Source: Lentinula raphanica | Taxonomy: Eukaryota; Basidiomycota; Agaricomycetes; Agaricales; Omphalotaceae | DNA length: 64,000 nucleotides | Direction of reading: 5' to 3' | NCBI GenBank assembly: GCA_027919835.1 | Contig: JANVFP010000007.1 | Coordinates: 1 to 64,000 of the forward strand | The notes under the pieces: model-generated | Database searches by the model: none | The model's input: the letters and a program-made list of their open reading frames with translations, nothing else | Told to the model about the DNA's origin: nothing | In this document: piece by piece, positions 45,050-56,048 of the stretch | Numbering within the stretch: the first letter of the stretch is position 1 | Layout of the letters: the number at the start of each line of letters is the position of its first letter | Made by a program: the position numbers and the translations under genes

Positions 45050-45814
45050 AAGGACTGTGGCTGTGCCTCCAAATCGGATTGGAGTCGTACACTAATAAAC
45101 AAGCAAACAATTAAGTACAAGCTCCGGAGTCGGAGCTATCGGAGCCATCGGAGCTATAAAAGCCATTGGAGTAGAAATAACAAACATAAAATGAGTGTGA
45201 GGGGATTAGGGAGGGGTCTGGACCGGAATTGGATCGGAGTCGGAGGTATGAATATAACAGTTACCAAATGCTTGGTTAAAATATTTGAGTAGGAGTGTAA
45301 CAAATTATTCAATGATAGCCAGTATAGTACTAGTATACTGATGGTCTGTACTGCAGATTACCAATTGCTTGGTTGAAATATTTGGATAGGAGTGTAACAA
45401 AGTATTCAATGATAGCCAGTATAGTACTAGTATACTGATGGTGATAGTATTACAGCATCTGTATGTGTCCAACTTAATAAGTAAGGGCAAGGGAGCCTGT
45501 ATAGTGATATCATACGTATAATATTGCTACAATACTATTACAGTGTATTTGTATGTGTCCAGCCTAACAAGGGCAAAGGAATTTGATTGAGGAAAAATAT
45601 TTCCAAAATACCAGGTAGCTACACAGGAAGGACCCCTGGCACCCTGTAATATAACATATCTGGGTAGCTACCTGGTCAGAGTTGATTTATAGAGGGGTAG
45701 CTACCCCCCTAAATATAGGCTGGGTAGGCTACCCATTTGCAGGGCCTCATAGACCCATTTAGGTACCTCATTTTTTATCCTAACTAGGCCTGTTTGGAGG
45801 GTGCCTGAAATGCC
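45050..45814. repeat. Repeat-rich flank
   Basis: 45060-45250 continues the CGGAGTCGG-rich repeat interrupted by the LTR element. 45262-45350 and 45357-45445 are tandem copies of a roughly 95-bp unit containing AGTATAGTACTAGTATACTG. 45595-45710 has GGTAGCTACC palindromes, and 45715-45815 matches 5135-5250. No gene. Confidence 0.6.
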
Positions 45815-48162
45815 CCGTCTCTCTATCCAGGCTTTCATGAAATCCCTCTGCAATTTGCAGGGGGTTCCATTCAAACCATATCTACGCGAATAGTTTTCCA
45901 TCTCCTTTGATCTATACCTAGATGTCAGCCTTCGAACCCACACTTGTGTGATGAAGGCGCTTGGATGGGACTCAGATAATTGGCGGCTCATAAATACCTG
46001 CTCTTGCTGCATGTACCGTGTAGAAGGGGAGCCTAAGTTCCATTTTTCAATACTTGGAACCATGGATGGCAACAACTCACTCAAGCGGCTTTACCAAAAA
46101 GACACACGGGATGAGGAGGGAGTCGCCGAGCAGTCAAAGGAGTGGACAGATACGTGAGTCGGAGGTGGGGACTACTACCTCCATCAGGAAAAATATTTTC
46201 ATCTCTAGAGTCCCCAGAGATACCCCCCAATTCCTAGGCTGCTGAGAGATTTTTGTGAACTTTGAAAGATCAAAAAACATCCTAGAGATCCTGAAAGATC
46301 CTGAGAGCATCTGAAAGCACCAGAAAGTACCAGAAAGCACCCAGAGAATTATTAGAAGCCTCAAAGAACTCAGATACTCTAGGCTCTCTGAGACTATCTA
46401 GGAATTGGGGGGTATCTCTGGAGACTCTAGAGATGAGAATATTTTTCCTAATGTCTCCAGAGAGGAGGTTGACAAGTGGTCTCGAGACGCTTTACAAGTG
46501 AGCATTGAATCAAGCGCTGAAGCAGAAGAATCAAGCCCATGCAAGGAAAGGTGGAAGAATCTGAGCAAGGCTAGGACTGCAAAAATGTGGGGAGTTTTTG
46601 AGGAGGCAGGAATCTTTCTGTCACTCTGTTGACATGGGTTTGTTCTTCTCATTGCAGACATGGTGAGGAGTGGAGAGCTAGCAAAGTATCTGCTCGCTAT
46701 TGTTGATCAGTTGCTCAATGTGTTCAGCAAAAATCTTGGTATAGGGTACAACATTGGATGCAGGTTCAAAGCCACCATCAAGAAGACTCCTCTCCAACCA
46801 AAAGCTGAAAGGCTTGGCTACACATCCCTGGTTGGGGCATTTCATGGACATGCACATTCCTGACTCTGTCAAACCTCACACCTCACGATGTACATTCCTG
46901 GGCTTGGACTTGAGCACCTCGAACAGTGCAAGTCCTTCTTTTCTGAATCGATTGAGCTTGCGTCCTCCACTTGCCACATGTCTACTTTCCATCGCCAGAT
47001 TCAGCTACCATCATGACAACTTCAAAACATATGCCCGCCTAAGCAAATTCCTTGTCGACAAGTACAAGCAGGCTATTGAAATTCAACAATCTGCTCCAGC
47101 GCTTGCTTGTACAATGAATGACCTGGGTATCACATCAACCAGCATTTTTGTGAAATGGTTGAAGCAGAAAAAGCAGTATCTTCAGAACCTCAAAAAGGAA
47201 CCGCCGGAGGAAACTTTGCAGATGGAGTATTTTAGGAAACTCAAGAAGTACACTGCAGCCCAGAACAAGCTCAACGAGGCCCATTGAGAATGGATCACCT
47301 ACATGCCGGACTCTATCCTTGGGGCCCTTGGTCGAAACAATCAGACCTGACAAATCGAAGCTCAATGGCGCCATGCAATAGAGAATAGAGACGATTTGAA
47401 GGCTGAGGTACAAGCTTTGGAGATGAAGCTGGGCATCAAGACGTGATGGATGCCTGGCTCTGAGGAGTGGAAGCTTGCCAAAGATCTTGTTCACAGGGCA
47501 AATTACCGCCGCACCTTGGATAAGCTGGAAGGACTAGTAGTTGCGCAGCTGTTCGAACTCTTGAAGATGAACATGTTGCATACTGGTTACAAGCTTCACA
47601 AACATATTGCCGACTCCCTTAAAGCTCGTTCTCGAGCTATACGTACAGCAATCAGTTCTTTCAACGAGGCTGCTGCTGAACTCAACAGGCCTACTCTCTC
47701 ATGGGAGGAGGTTGTTGAATACTTATTCCTCTCCGACAATATCACAAACTCGTCCATGCAGAGGAGGAGATCATCAGGCTCAACAAAGAAATTCATTCAC
47801 TGATCACCTATATTCATGAGGAGTTGGCCTTTCTTGCACTGAAGGAAGAGGAGCTATGGTTGTTGAACCCCCTCCTTGCCACATAGATTCAACGCTATGC
47901 TTGGGAACGGGCGCAATGCAATGATCTGCACATGGTCAGGCTTAGGAAGCTCGCGAAGATGAAGGGGTTTACAGGTTCGCTGTCAGTAGGTCAAGGTCTT
48001 CTTAAGTCTCAGATACAGGGAGCTTCGATCGGGATGCAGTCAAAGGGAGTCAACAACCACACTACCAATGAAGATGCACCGCCGTTAGAATATGATGAAG
48101 ACGATGAGGAAGGGGTACTTGACGATATGGCTGCAGTTATCGGAGTTGCCATTGATAAGTGA
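45815..48162 (+). pseudogene. Second KDZ transposase, decayed
   Basis: A different KDZ lineage from the one at 17473, without a visible cysteine cluster. Readable blocks are TCSCCMYRVEGEPKFHFS and TMDGNNSLKRLY (about 45990-46090), REEVDKWSRDAL, WGVFEEAGIFLSLC-stop-HGFVLLIADM, GIGYNIGCRF, SLVGAFHGHAHS-stop, EPPEETLQMEYFRKLKK, LEGLVVAQLFELLKMN, LSWEEVVEYLFLSDN and LRKLAKMKGFTGS. In-frame TGAs near 46628, 46861, 47285, 47347 and 47445 and at least two frameshifts (about 47010 and 47760) kill it. The usual YDIGC reads YNIGC, so a likely catalytic Asp is lost. A MITE interrupts it at 46182. Confidence 0.85.
46180..46455. mobile_element. MITE with 2-bp TSD, copy 3 (46182-46453)
   Basis: 272 bp, same TIRs as copies 1 and 2; TC duplicated (46180-46181, 46454-46455). 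Taking out the element and one TC joins DYYL to QREEVDKW in frame, as KDZ proteins read at this point. Confidence 0.9.
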
Positions 48163-48551
48163 TATCCATGTTATGTATTCTTGAAGCCTGTAATCTATTC
48201 CTGTATATTCTACACCATATGCTTCACTGAAGGAAGTAAGGGCGGGACAAGAGGCGGGATAGCGGGATCGGCTTTTGGTAATGGCCGGACGTTCCCGATT
48301 CCCGCTCAGCGTTCAGCGCCCGGCGCCCATATCAGGTTATGTGGGAATCTAACTTAGGACTGATATTTTACGCTATAAGTTGAGACGAATTATTGAATAT
48401 TTATTGTGCTATAGAGATATTACAGAACTCCAAGGATAGAACCTTAGCCATGGGCCCCCCCTTGGCTAAGGATAAATACTCCGTTATATGGGCCTATGAG
48501 GTGATAACAATTATCACTACCAACCCCCCCCCTTTTTTTTTTTGGCTAAGA
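48163..48551. other. Intergenic, island-to-gene boundary
   Basis: 48240-48340 is a GC-rich patch with GGCGGGA, CCGGACG and CCCGCTC motifs, like the motif-dense ends of other elements here; it could be the end of the KDZ element. A homopolymer C9/T11 stretch lies at about 48523-48542. No gene. Confidence 0.5.
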
Positions 48552-50631
48552 CTACTTACTACGGTTAATGGGATTATGAGGTGACAGATGATCACAGCTT
48601 ATCCCCACCAGCCAAACCATCACCTTCGTCAACCATCGTACCCTCCTAGTTCCACCTTGCCAAGGCCCAACGTCCTCCCGGATACCTGTAACCTCTTGCT
48701 CTAGCTGTCCATAGAGTCTCTCTACAGAGCCATTTTCCTGCGTTGATAAATTCTGTATCGTTGTTGCGTGCCGTGCACCGTTTGGCGTTGTCGATGTTGT
48801 GGCTAAGTCTACGACTGAGTTTGCTTGAGCGTTGGAAGGTATGGTAGGCTGGACAGGTGGTAGAATCATAACAAATGAAAGCTCGGTGTCGATGTCCGCT
48901 GATCTGGAATTGAGATTCGTCGAGCCAAATAGGCTTAGTACGGGAGGGGAATCCTTGCTAGGCGAAAGCCATAGACCTGAAAGCCAAGTAGCAAGTTAGG
49001 TTTGTTCGGAAACAAATCAGGATTACTATCTACCTTTCGCATGATACGTCCAGCCATCCTTGAACCATTCACCAAGCTCAATATTAGTTTGTCCCGCTCC
49101 AAAGTAGGAAAACCGTTTCGCCGTTCGTCTGACTGCTTTCATGAACTTTTGCTCCATGTACGTATACCCCTCCGGTATTCGACCGGAAATTCCTTGCGAT
49201 CCAAAGAACCCGTTTGCCTGAAATGCGAACGAAGAGGGTGATTAACATATCGATCGCACTCCTGTTCTTAACTGGAACACAAACCTTTGGACTAGCGGCA
49301 ACGATCCGCACCTCAACCTGAGGATGCAGCAGTATCAACTTCTGATAAGGCTTATACAAGCTGAAATATCCACTCGTCATGTCCATTCTCGGGCGTTCGT
49401 GGACTACCGAAGAAACAACATGAGGGAGCGAGCCGACTTTGGGGAGCATCGGACGCATCGCTGCTTTCTTGAGATGGCCGAACAGGAATTGAAAGAACCG
49501 TTCCTCTTCGCGGATGTTAAATTGACCCGCTTGTATGAGAGGGAATATAGTGACAGTCGGATGGTTGGGAGGGCATTGAGCAATTTGAAGGCTTTCTTCC
49601 TCGAGTTTTGAGCGATGGGTGGATTGGAAAGAGGTGAGAGCGTGACGGATATCCTCCCCGATATGATGTGGATGGGTTTCTGGATCTGACCAGACGAGGG
49701 TGTAATCTCCGCGTGTTTCTGAGTGAGGGTTTTCATCTCCGGCGGCGGCAGCAGCGTTGGAGGGAAGTAGACGGTACGAGAACGGTGTTATTGTTTGGAG
49801 AAAGTTGAAGCAGTAGTCGGAAAGGCGGGGTTGGGCAGCAAATTGGATATATCGGTCTCTACGATTCGTGAAATAGTCCTTGTTCAGGTTGGCGCTTTTG
49901 AACCGCATCAGGTCTTGAAGCAAGATCAAGTGTTCTATATACGCACCCACTGATGATAACATCATCGTCTACACCGTATATCTTTGCATGCCAAGTTCCC
50001 CAGCCTTCGTTGAATCTTGGAGGAACGATTCGAGCCATGATGCCACGCAAGCTCGGACTACGGAATAGAGAAACATGGACACGGTCTGGAAATGCGCGCA
50101 GGAGTGGAAGTAGTATATTGGCGGTGGATGAAGGGTCTGGTCTCGTTGAACGGTTGAAGTCGAGGTGGATATACAGCTGTAATGATTCTTTCTCTGTGAG
50201 TCTCTGCCTCAACGTAGATATCTGGATTCACATAATATGAGCAAGAACCAACGTTGAACGATAAAATAAACAAGACACACACTAGTTCACTCTCGCTTGA
50301 GCCGATGTATAACGAAGAAAGGAAGATACGTTCTTCAGCGCTCCTGATCATGTTCTACATTGAACACACGACTTAGCAGAGAGCGATATGACTCTTGAAA
50401 AGAACAAACCAGTAACGCTGAGTAAAACTCGCTGGGTTGCGAAAGTATACGGATTCCATCTGCAGAAATGGAGTATTTTGGCTGGTGTTGCGCAAGTTCG
50501 GTCGACAAATCATTGAGGGTGGATTGGAATTTCCAAATAGGGCTATTGTAAGAGAGTCGTCTGGAAGTCAATGATATTTTGTTGTTGAACCTCAAGAGCG
50601 GATGGAGAAGAGGTCGAGAGTTCAAAATCAT
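48552..50631 (-). CDS. PGS1: CDP-diacylglycerol-glycerol-3-phosphate 3-phosphatidyltransferase (PGP synthase)
   Basis: Makes phosphatidylglycerophosphate, the first committed step to cardiolipin, in mitochondria. Exons by eye: 50631-50410, 50354-50283, 50221-49947, 49894-49285, 49217-49034, 48976-48552, giving 595 codons with all joints in frame. The N-terminus (MILNSRPLLHPLLRFNNK) is basic and hydroxylated, like a mitochondrial presequence. The phospholipase-D fold has two HKD-type sites: HAKIYGVDDDVIISG followed by ANLNKDYFTNRRDRY, and, split by the last intron, YHAKG / LWLSPSKD with GSTNLNSRSADIDTE. FLSSLYIGSSE and YIHLDFNRSTRPD also match PGS1. The C-terminal tail after WLTKVMVW is the least certain part. 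Head-to-head with the next gene over about 740 bp. Confidence 0.9.
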
Positions 50632-51371
50632 CCCAGGAGGGGCCAGGACGTGACGGAAGAGAAAGAAGCTTTGGGCGCTTAGCGGGCGCGTCTGCCCCTT
50701 TCTAACAAACTTCTACAATGTTCTCCATCTTCTGCAGTTTTTCAACTGAAACCGCACACAGCCTGAGGGAAGCAACGGGACTTCCTTTTCCGCAAGCTCT
50801 ACCAGCCAGAAAGGCGTTCGGAATAACCATGGTTCATTTGCAAGCCTCGTTCGTCACTCGACTGGTTCTACGATATGTACGATCTGGATTCTGGAAGAGA
50901 GGCTGATCTTGAAGCTTGATGCATGATGCGTGGAGTGGCCGATAACTGTTGATCAGCTCGAAAACGCAGAGGTGTTTTCCAAGCAGTGATATTCCGTCAA
51001 AGTTTTCCATTGCAGATTGTCTCTCCCCGCCCCACATTCGCCCGACATTCAACGAACTATATACGCTGTGATTTCTCCATTGAGAGCGAAACGCGTAACA
51101 GCCTGTAACAGCCTCAAAGCCTTTCAGTAGTCTTCACATGAGACCTCCTTAGACCTGTGTTCAATGGAAATCGTGTTGTTTACGCCAATCATTGAATCCC
51201 TGATGATCAAGAGAAAATGATGTGGTGTTGAGCCGTGGCCCGTTGATGCTTTTATCTAGTAGGATGCCCAAACACTTCCCATCCCCCGGATTTCTTTTGA
51301 CCCCCGCAGTGCGCACCGAAACAAAACTCAAGAGCTGGACTCCCTTATTCTTCACCATTACCCTTCACACA
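50632..51371. promoter_or_regulatory. Divergent intergenic region
   Basis: 740 bp between the PGS1 start on - and the secreted-protein start on +. It must hold both promoters. No convincing TATA box, gene or repeat was seen; ORFs here have unlikely composition. Confidence 0.4.
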
Positions 51372-52738
51372 ATGAAGACCTTCTCATCTCTCGTTATCGT
51401 TCTTTCTATCCTCGCTCCAGCTTATCGTGCATCGCCGATCATTTCTCGAAAGGTAGACGCAACGGTTCCTGCTGCTTCAACGTTGGAACGTCGCGGAGAC
51501 CGTTCCTCCCTTACTCTCGTTCCTCAACAAAACGGTGCAGTCCAAGAAAGTCGTCCGATTGTTGCGCGCCACCCTCCTGCAGACGATTGGCACCCCCTTC
51601 CTGTATACGATCCGACTCTCCCTCCTGAATACTCTGACAACTCCGCGTCGTACACCCACAACTCTTCAGCTCAGCCAATGATATCAGCCATACCCAGCGG
51701 TGCATGGCCTTCTCGCAAGCTCACTTTGTCGTCGGAACACCACTATCCGTCCGCGATGCCCGATAATATCATATGCTATTTCGGTGCAGATTTCACTGTG
51801 AGCTGTCCGGGTCATGATAACCTCTTCATCATGTTCACATGCACTGTCGATGCTCTAGGATTATGAGAAAGAGTTCGATCACGAAAGGCATACACTTGTG
51901 CACAAATTTCGTACTGGACGCGCCGCCGACAACAACTTACGTCCAGACGGACTTGTCTGTACATCCACGGCAAAGATTGTGCCCTTCGAATCGTGAGTTG
52001 CGTACATTCGTCCACAATAAATTGACCTGACAGTGAACATTGTTTCAGGAAACTGAACATGGAAATGGTGATGATGATACGCCGCAATCATAATCTCAAT
52101 TCGTTCACATGTCTTTTTTATGACTTCAGTGCGTCCTCACAACTAGTTTTGCAAACTTCAGGAAAATGACACGGGTAAGTATTGAATCTCATGAATCCAT
52201 CTAAGATTGATTATTGCACAATGGACGTTCATATGACAGGAATACAAAAATGAAGAGTTGGATTTCGAAACGGACGACGAGGATATCATCACTTTTAACA
52301 CTGGTGCAATGCACGTTCCCAACCCGATGCTGCTTACCGACGCTCTAGAGTTCAATGCGTACTGCTTTCCCAAGACGCAAAGTCTGCAAAATGAGTATCC
52401 TGTCGTCTCAGATCCCGCACGTGTACCAATCCTCAGACTCTCCAGTACATAGTACCAAAGAATCGGTGATTCCCTGGTACACTTGGGGTATTTCGAATTG
52501 GCCTAAAGATTCAGATGGCCAACCTGTCCGGTTCGAGTTGAAGTCCGCAGATTCGAATAGGAAGCGTTGGCTCAAGGACTGGCTGACGAATCTGGCTCGA
52601 ACTAACGCCAAGACCGCTACTGTCAAGGAACGTCTCCGCTCTCAGATGGTTCTTACTGTACGGTCAGATGGGAAAATGCAGTCCAGCACATACAAAACGT
52701 TTCTCGGACGCCTTCAGAGCTTACGTGCACAGCAGTAG
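51372..52738 (+). CDS. Unknown secreted protein, multi-exon
   Basis: Start ATG 51372 in ACACAATGAAG. MKTFSSLVIVLSILAPAYRA is a clear signal peptide. Exon 1 runs to 51797 and has a Pro-rich stretch (RHPPADDWHPLPVYDPTLPP). Exon 2 (51859-51992) reads DYEKEFDHERHTLVHKFRTG...KIVPFES. Later exons are less certain: one from about 52241 (EYKNEELDFETDDEDIITFN) to about 52377, and one from about 52433 (NSPVHSTKESVIPWYTWG) to stop TAG at 52738. The stretch 51993-52240 is not resolved. No domain is recognised. An upstream in-frame ATG lacks support. Confidence 0.6.
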
Positions 52739-53121
52739 ACAGCAGTAGAGGCTCGAGACCCCGGGAGGGTCACCCAATTTTTGATATGTTTGATGGTGGG
52801 CGTTCCTTTGCAGGTCCCGAGTCTTGAGCAGATTGTACAAGCTTTTGTATAACAACTATCCAACATTGTGTGGGTATCGGTGTAGCCTTAGCCTCTCATC
52901 AAAGAAAAATAGTACATGATCTCGTAATTCGATGGCGAAGTAGCCTCGCTAGCCAATCTGATAGTTCAACGAAGAGTAAAAACATGTTCGTTGGATCAGG
53001 ATTCAGAACAAAGGTTTAGGGGTTATGCCACTTCGAGACATCACGTGATAGCTATTGCAAATCGCGATGTAGCCTTGACGCGGACGTTTGAACTTCAACC
53101 TACAAGAACCGAATCCCGATA

Positions 53122-55845
53122 ATGGTCAAGGTGTGAGTAAGGGCTATTCTGATCTCAATCACTACTATTCTTGCTCTCCTATCCTATGTTTTGCGCTGAA
53201 CTCATGTTGCAGTCTTGTGGTAGGCTCAGCAAACGGATATATCAAGGATTTGTTCGCCAAAATCGAAACTATCGACCATAAACATGGAAAATTCGACTTT
53301 GCGCTTTGTGTCGGGGATTTCTTTGGCGGGCTGAAGGACACTGGTGCTGCTGATGACACAGGGGCAGCAGGAGAAGATGATATTTCGCAAATGTTGGAAG
53401 GTAAAATCGAAGGTGTGTTTACTCTTCACCTATTCTGCTTTTTCCATTCTCAAGGTTCTCGACTCCTAGCTCCCATCGAGTGCTACATCATGCAAGGCGA
53501 AAACCCTCTTCCTGACCCGGTCATACAGAAATTTGCAAAGACAGGAGGAGAGCTTGCCAAAAATGTATTTCTCATCAGTATGCCTTTCGTTCTTGTTCCC
53601 TGTGTTCTGTGTTGTGTTAACGCATGAATCTGATAGGTAAATCAGGCCTTGTGACGACTGCATCTGGACTACGAATCGCTTGTCTAGGAGGCGCGTTCGA
53701 ATCCAGCATCTTCTCAACCTCCGAGGTTGCTCCAGGATTTGCTTCACCCTTCTTTTCCATGCAAACTATAGACAAGCTTCTGAGCAACAGCTTGACGAAA
53801 TCAACCGCTTCTTCCTCCACAGACTACAAGTCCCTCGCATCAATCCAATCTTCTTCGTCCTCGTCCCAACTTGTGGATATCCTCATGACAAACGTTTGGC
53901 CAGCATGCATCACAGACTTTTCGTCTACACCTCTACCTCCCTTATCCTCGTCTCGCATAGGAGTACCTCCGCTCGACGACCTTTGTCGGCGTCTGAAACC
54001 GCGATACCATTTCGTTGCTGGGGCTCCAAATGGAAACAGAGAACAGCCGCCTATATTCTGGGAACGTGAACCCTTCGTGTGGGACGAAGGAAATGGGAAC
54101 GGACGCGTGTCAAGGTTTATAAGCCTTGGTGCTTTCAACGGGGCTCCCTCAGTGGAAGGAAAGAAACAGAGGGTGAGTGATTTCTTTTGGGTATTTTATA
54201 AATGTACGAGTTTCTCCTTCTATTCTGTTCTCGGTATTACAATCCATTCTCATCCTACCATACAAGTAGTGGTTCTACGCCTTCTCCATTGCTCCAGAAG
54301 CCGCTTCAGCCGTGACGCCAAAACCAACCAATGCCAGCAAAAACCCATTCACAGAAGCTGGCCATCGTAAACGGCCCTTCCAAGAAACGCAAATGTCGCA
54401 GGGCGAAAACTTCATATTCGGCAACGTGAAGCAGCCAGTGAAGAGGTCGAGAATAGGTTTGTTCGTCTATCATGTCTCGAGATTCGCTGATCCCAGCGTC
54501 GCTCATTTAGACAATGGCGATGGAAAACCTCCGCCAGGATATAAATGCCGAAGATGCGAGTCGACCGAGGTGAGTTAGACTTCCACAGCAAATCTCTTTG
54601 GAGAACTCTGTACTCATTCGACCTATCATAGCACTTCATCAACAACTGTCCCGAGCGACAGAAACCTCCTGAAGGATACGTATGTCGGATTTGTAACACG
54701 CCTGGACATCTTGTACGGGACTGTCCTTCTAGCTCCCAAAACGCTGTTGGAGACACCGGAGGTCGGAAGCCCAAGGCGGGATATGTCTGTAGAGCATGTG
54801 GGAACGAGGGAGGTCACTATCTGGATGACTGTCCTAATATCAATCAGCGAGGAGGAGGAGGAGGAAAACGAGGACCGCCGAAGGAGATTGGACGTAAGTT
54901 CTCCTTTCATCCCCAACGAAAACGTCAAACATGAATCCTACATCCACCTCTTTTAGCGGACGAATGCTGGTTCTGTCTATCAAATCCCAATCTAGCGTGC
55001 GTCGATATCATATCTTTTCAACGATTGCTTGTGAATGACTTGTAACCTCTCAAACAGAAAACACCTCATAGTCTCAATTGGCGAAGAATGTTATGTTACT
55101 CTGCCGAAAGGACAAATCATACCGACACAATCAGCTGCTCCGGATACTTCCAAAACATTGTCCTCAAAGGTACCAGGTGGCGGACACGTCCTTATCGTTC
55201 CCATTACACATTATCCGACGTATAACTCCATTCCGCCTGATCTGGCACCTCCAATCGTGCAGGAGACAGAAAAGTGAGTGAAGAATGGTCGTCGTTGTGT
55301 TTTTGTTGGCTTATCTGCGTACCCACAGCTATAAACACTCCCTGGGTAGATTTTACGCAAAGCACGGGTGTCATCCCGTCTTCTTCGAGATCTCTCGTAT
55401 AAGCCCAAGAGGCGCAAAAGGTGTCCATGCTCATGTACAATGCGTACCAATACCGCAAAGTATCTCGACGGAAGAGGTAGAAGAAGCTTTCTCATCAGAG
55501 GGCAGAGCACAAGGGATCATGTTTGAGAGTGATGCTGAACGTGCATTAAGCATGAACGCCGGAGCAGGAGGTTATTTCAAGGTTGAAATACCGGGTGGAA
55601 AGATGATGGTTCATTTGATGAGACCGGGCATTCCATTTGGGATTCAATTCGGGAGGTTCGTATTCGTGTTGTCTCTCGTCCTTTCTTCATGCTCATAGTA
55701 TACGATTCACCTCAACAGACAAGTGCTCACCAACCTTCTCGGTTTTCCTTCCCGACTCGACTGGAAGGCGTGTACATTAAGTGATAATGAGGACAGAGCG
55801 GATGCAGAAGCTTTCAAGAACGCGTTTGGACCATTTGCGCCTTGA
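53122..55845 (+). CDS. CWF19L1/Drn1-like protein with CCHC zinc knuckles
   Basis: Spliceosome-associated CwfJ family; the yeast relative Drn1 works with the lariat debranching enzyme. The first exon is only 11 nt (53122-53132, ATGGTCAAGGT) and exon 2 starts 53213, giving MVKVLVVGSANGYIKDLF. Domains: a metallophosphatase-like N-terminal domain (ALCVGDFFGGL, GLRIACLGGAF, RPRYHFVAG-type block KPRYHFVAGAPNG); GRVSRFISLGAFNG; three CCHC knuckles (YKCRRCESTEHFINNCPE, YVCRICNTPGHLVRDCP, YVCRACGNEGGHYLDDCP); then the HIT-like CwfJ C1 domain (DECWFCLSNPNL, PGGGHVLIVPITHYP) and C2 domain to GPFAP and stop 55845. About nine introns. The family's usual length and order are kept. Function in this fungus is inferred. 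Confidence 0.9.
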
Positions 55846-56048
55846 GCACATGAATTTAGTTGACCTGTCGTAGCAGATCTTAGGTAGATTGTCCGTACTG
55901 AATCTGTTTACGGAAGGAGATTATTTCTTGCTCTTGTATTCACTGAGCACTCAATGTCTTGCGACTGTTGCCTCAAAGAGCTCATCATGTCACATTCCAG
56001 ACGTCCTTGTACATGGACATGTGTAACCGACAAGATGAGATTAGCCTT
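55846..56048. other. Convergent 3' intergenic region
   Basis: About 200 bp between the stop codons of the CWF19L1-like gene (+) and the esterase (-); it must hold both polyadenylation regions. No motif stands out. Confidence 0.5.

Noticed and set aside
49324..49611. Plus-strand ORFs across PGS1
   Set aside because: Shadows of the minus-strand gene with its conserved HKD motifs.
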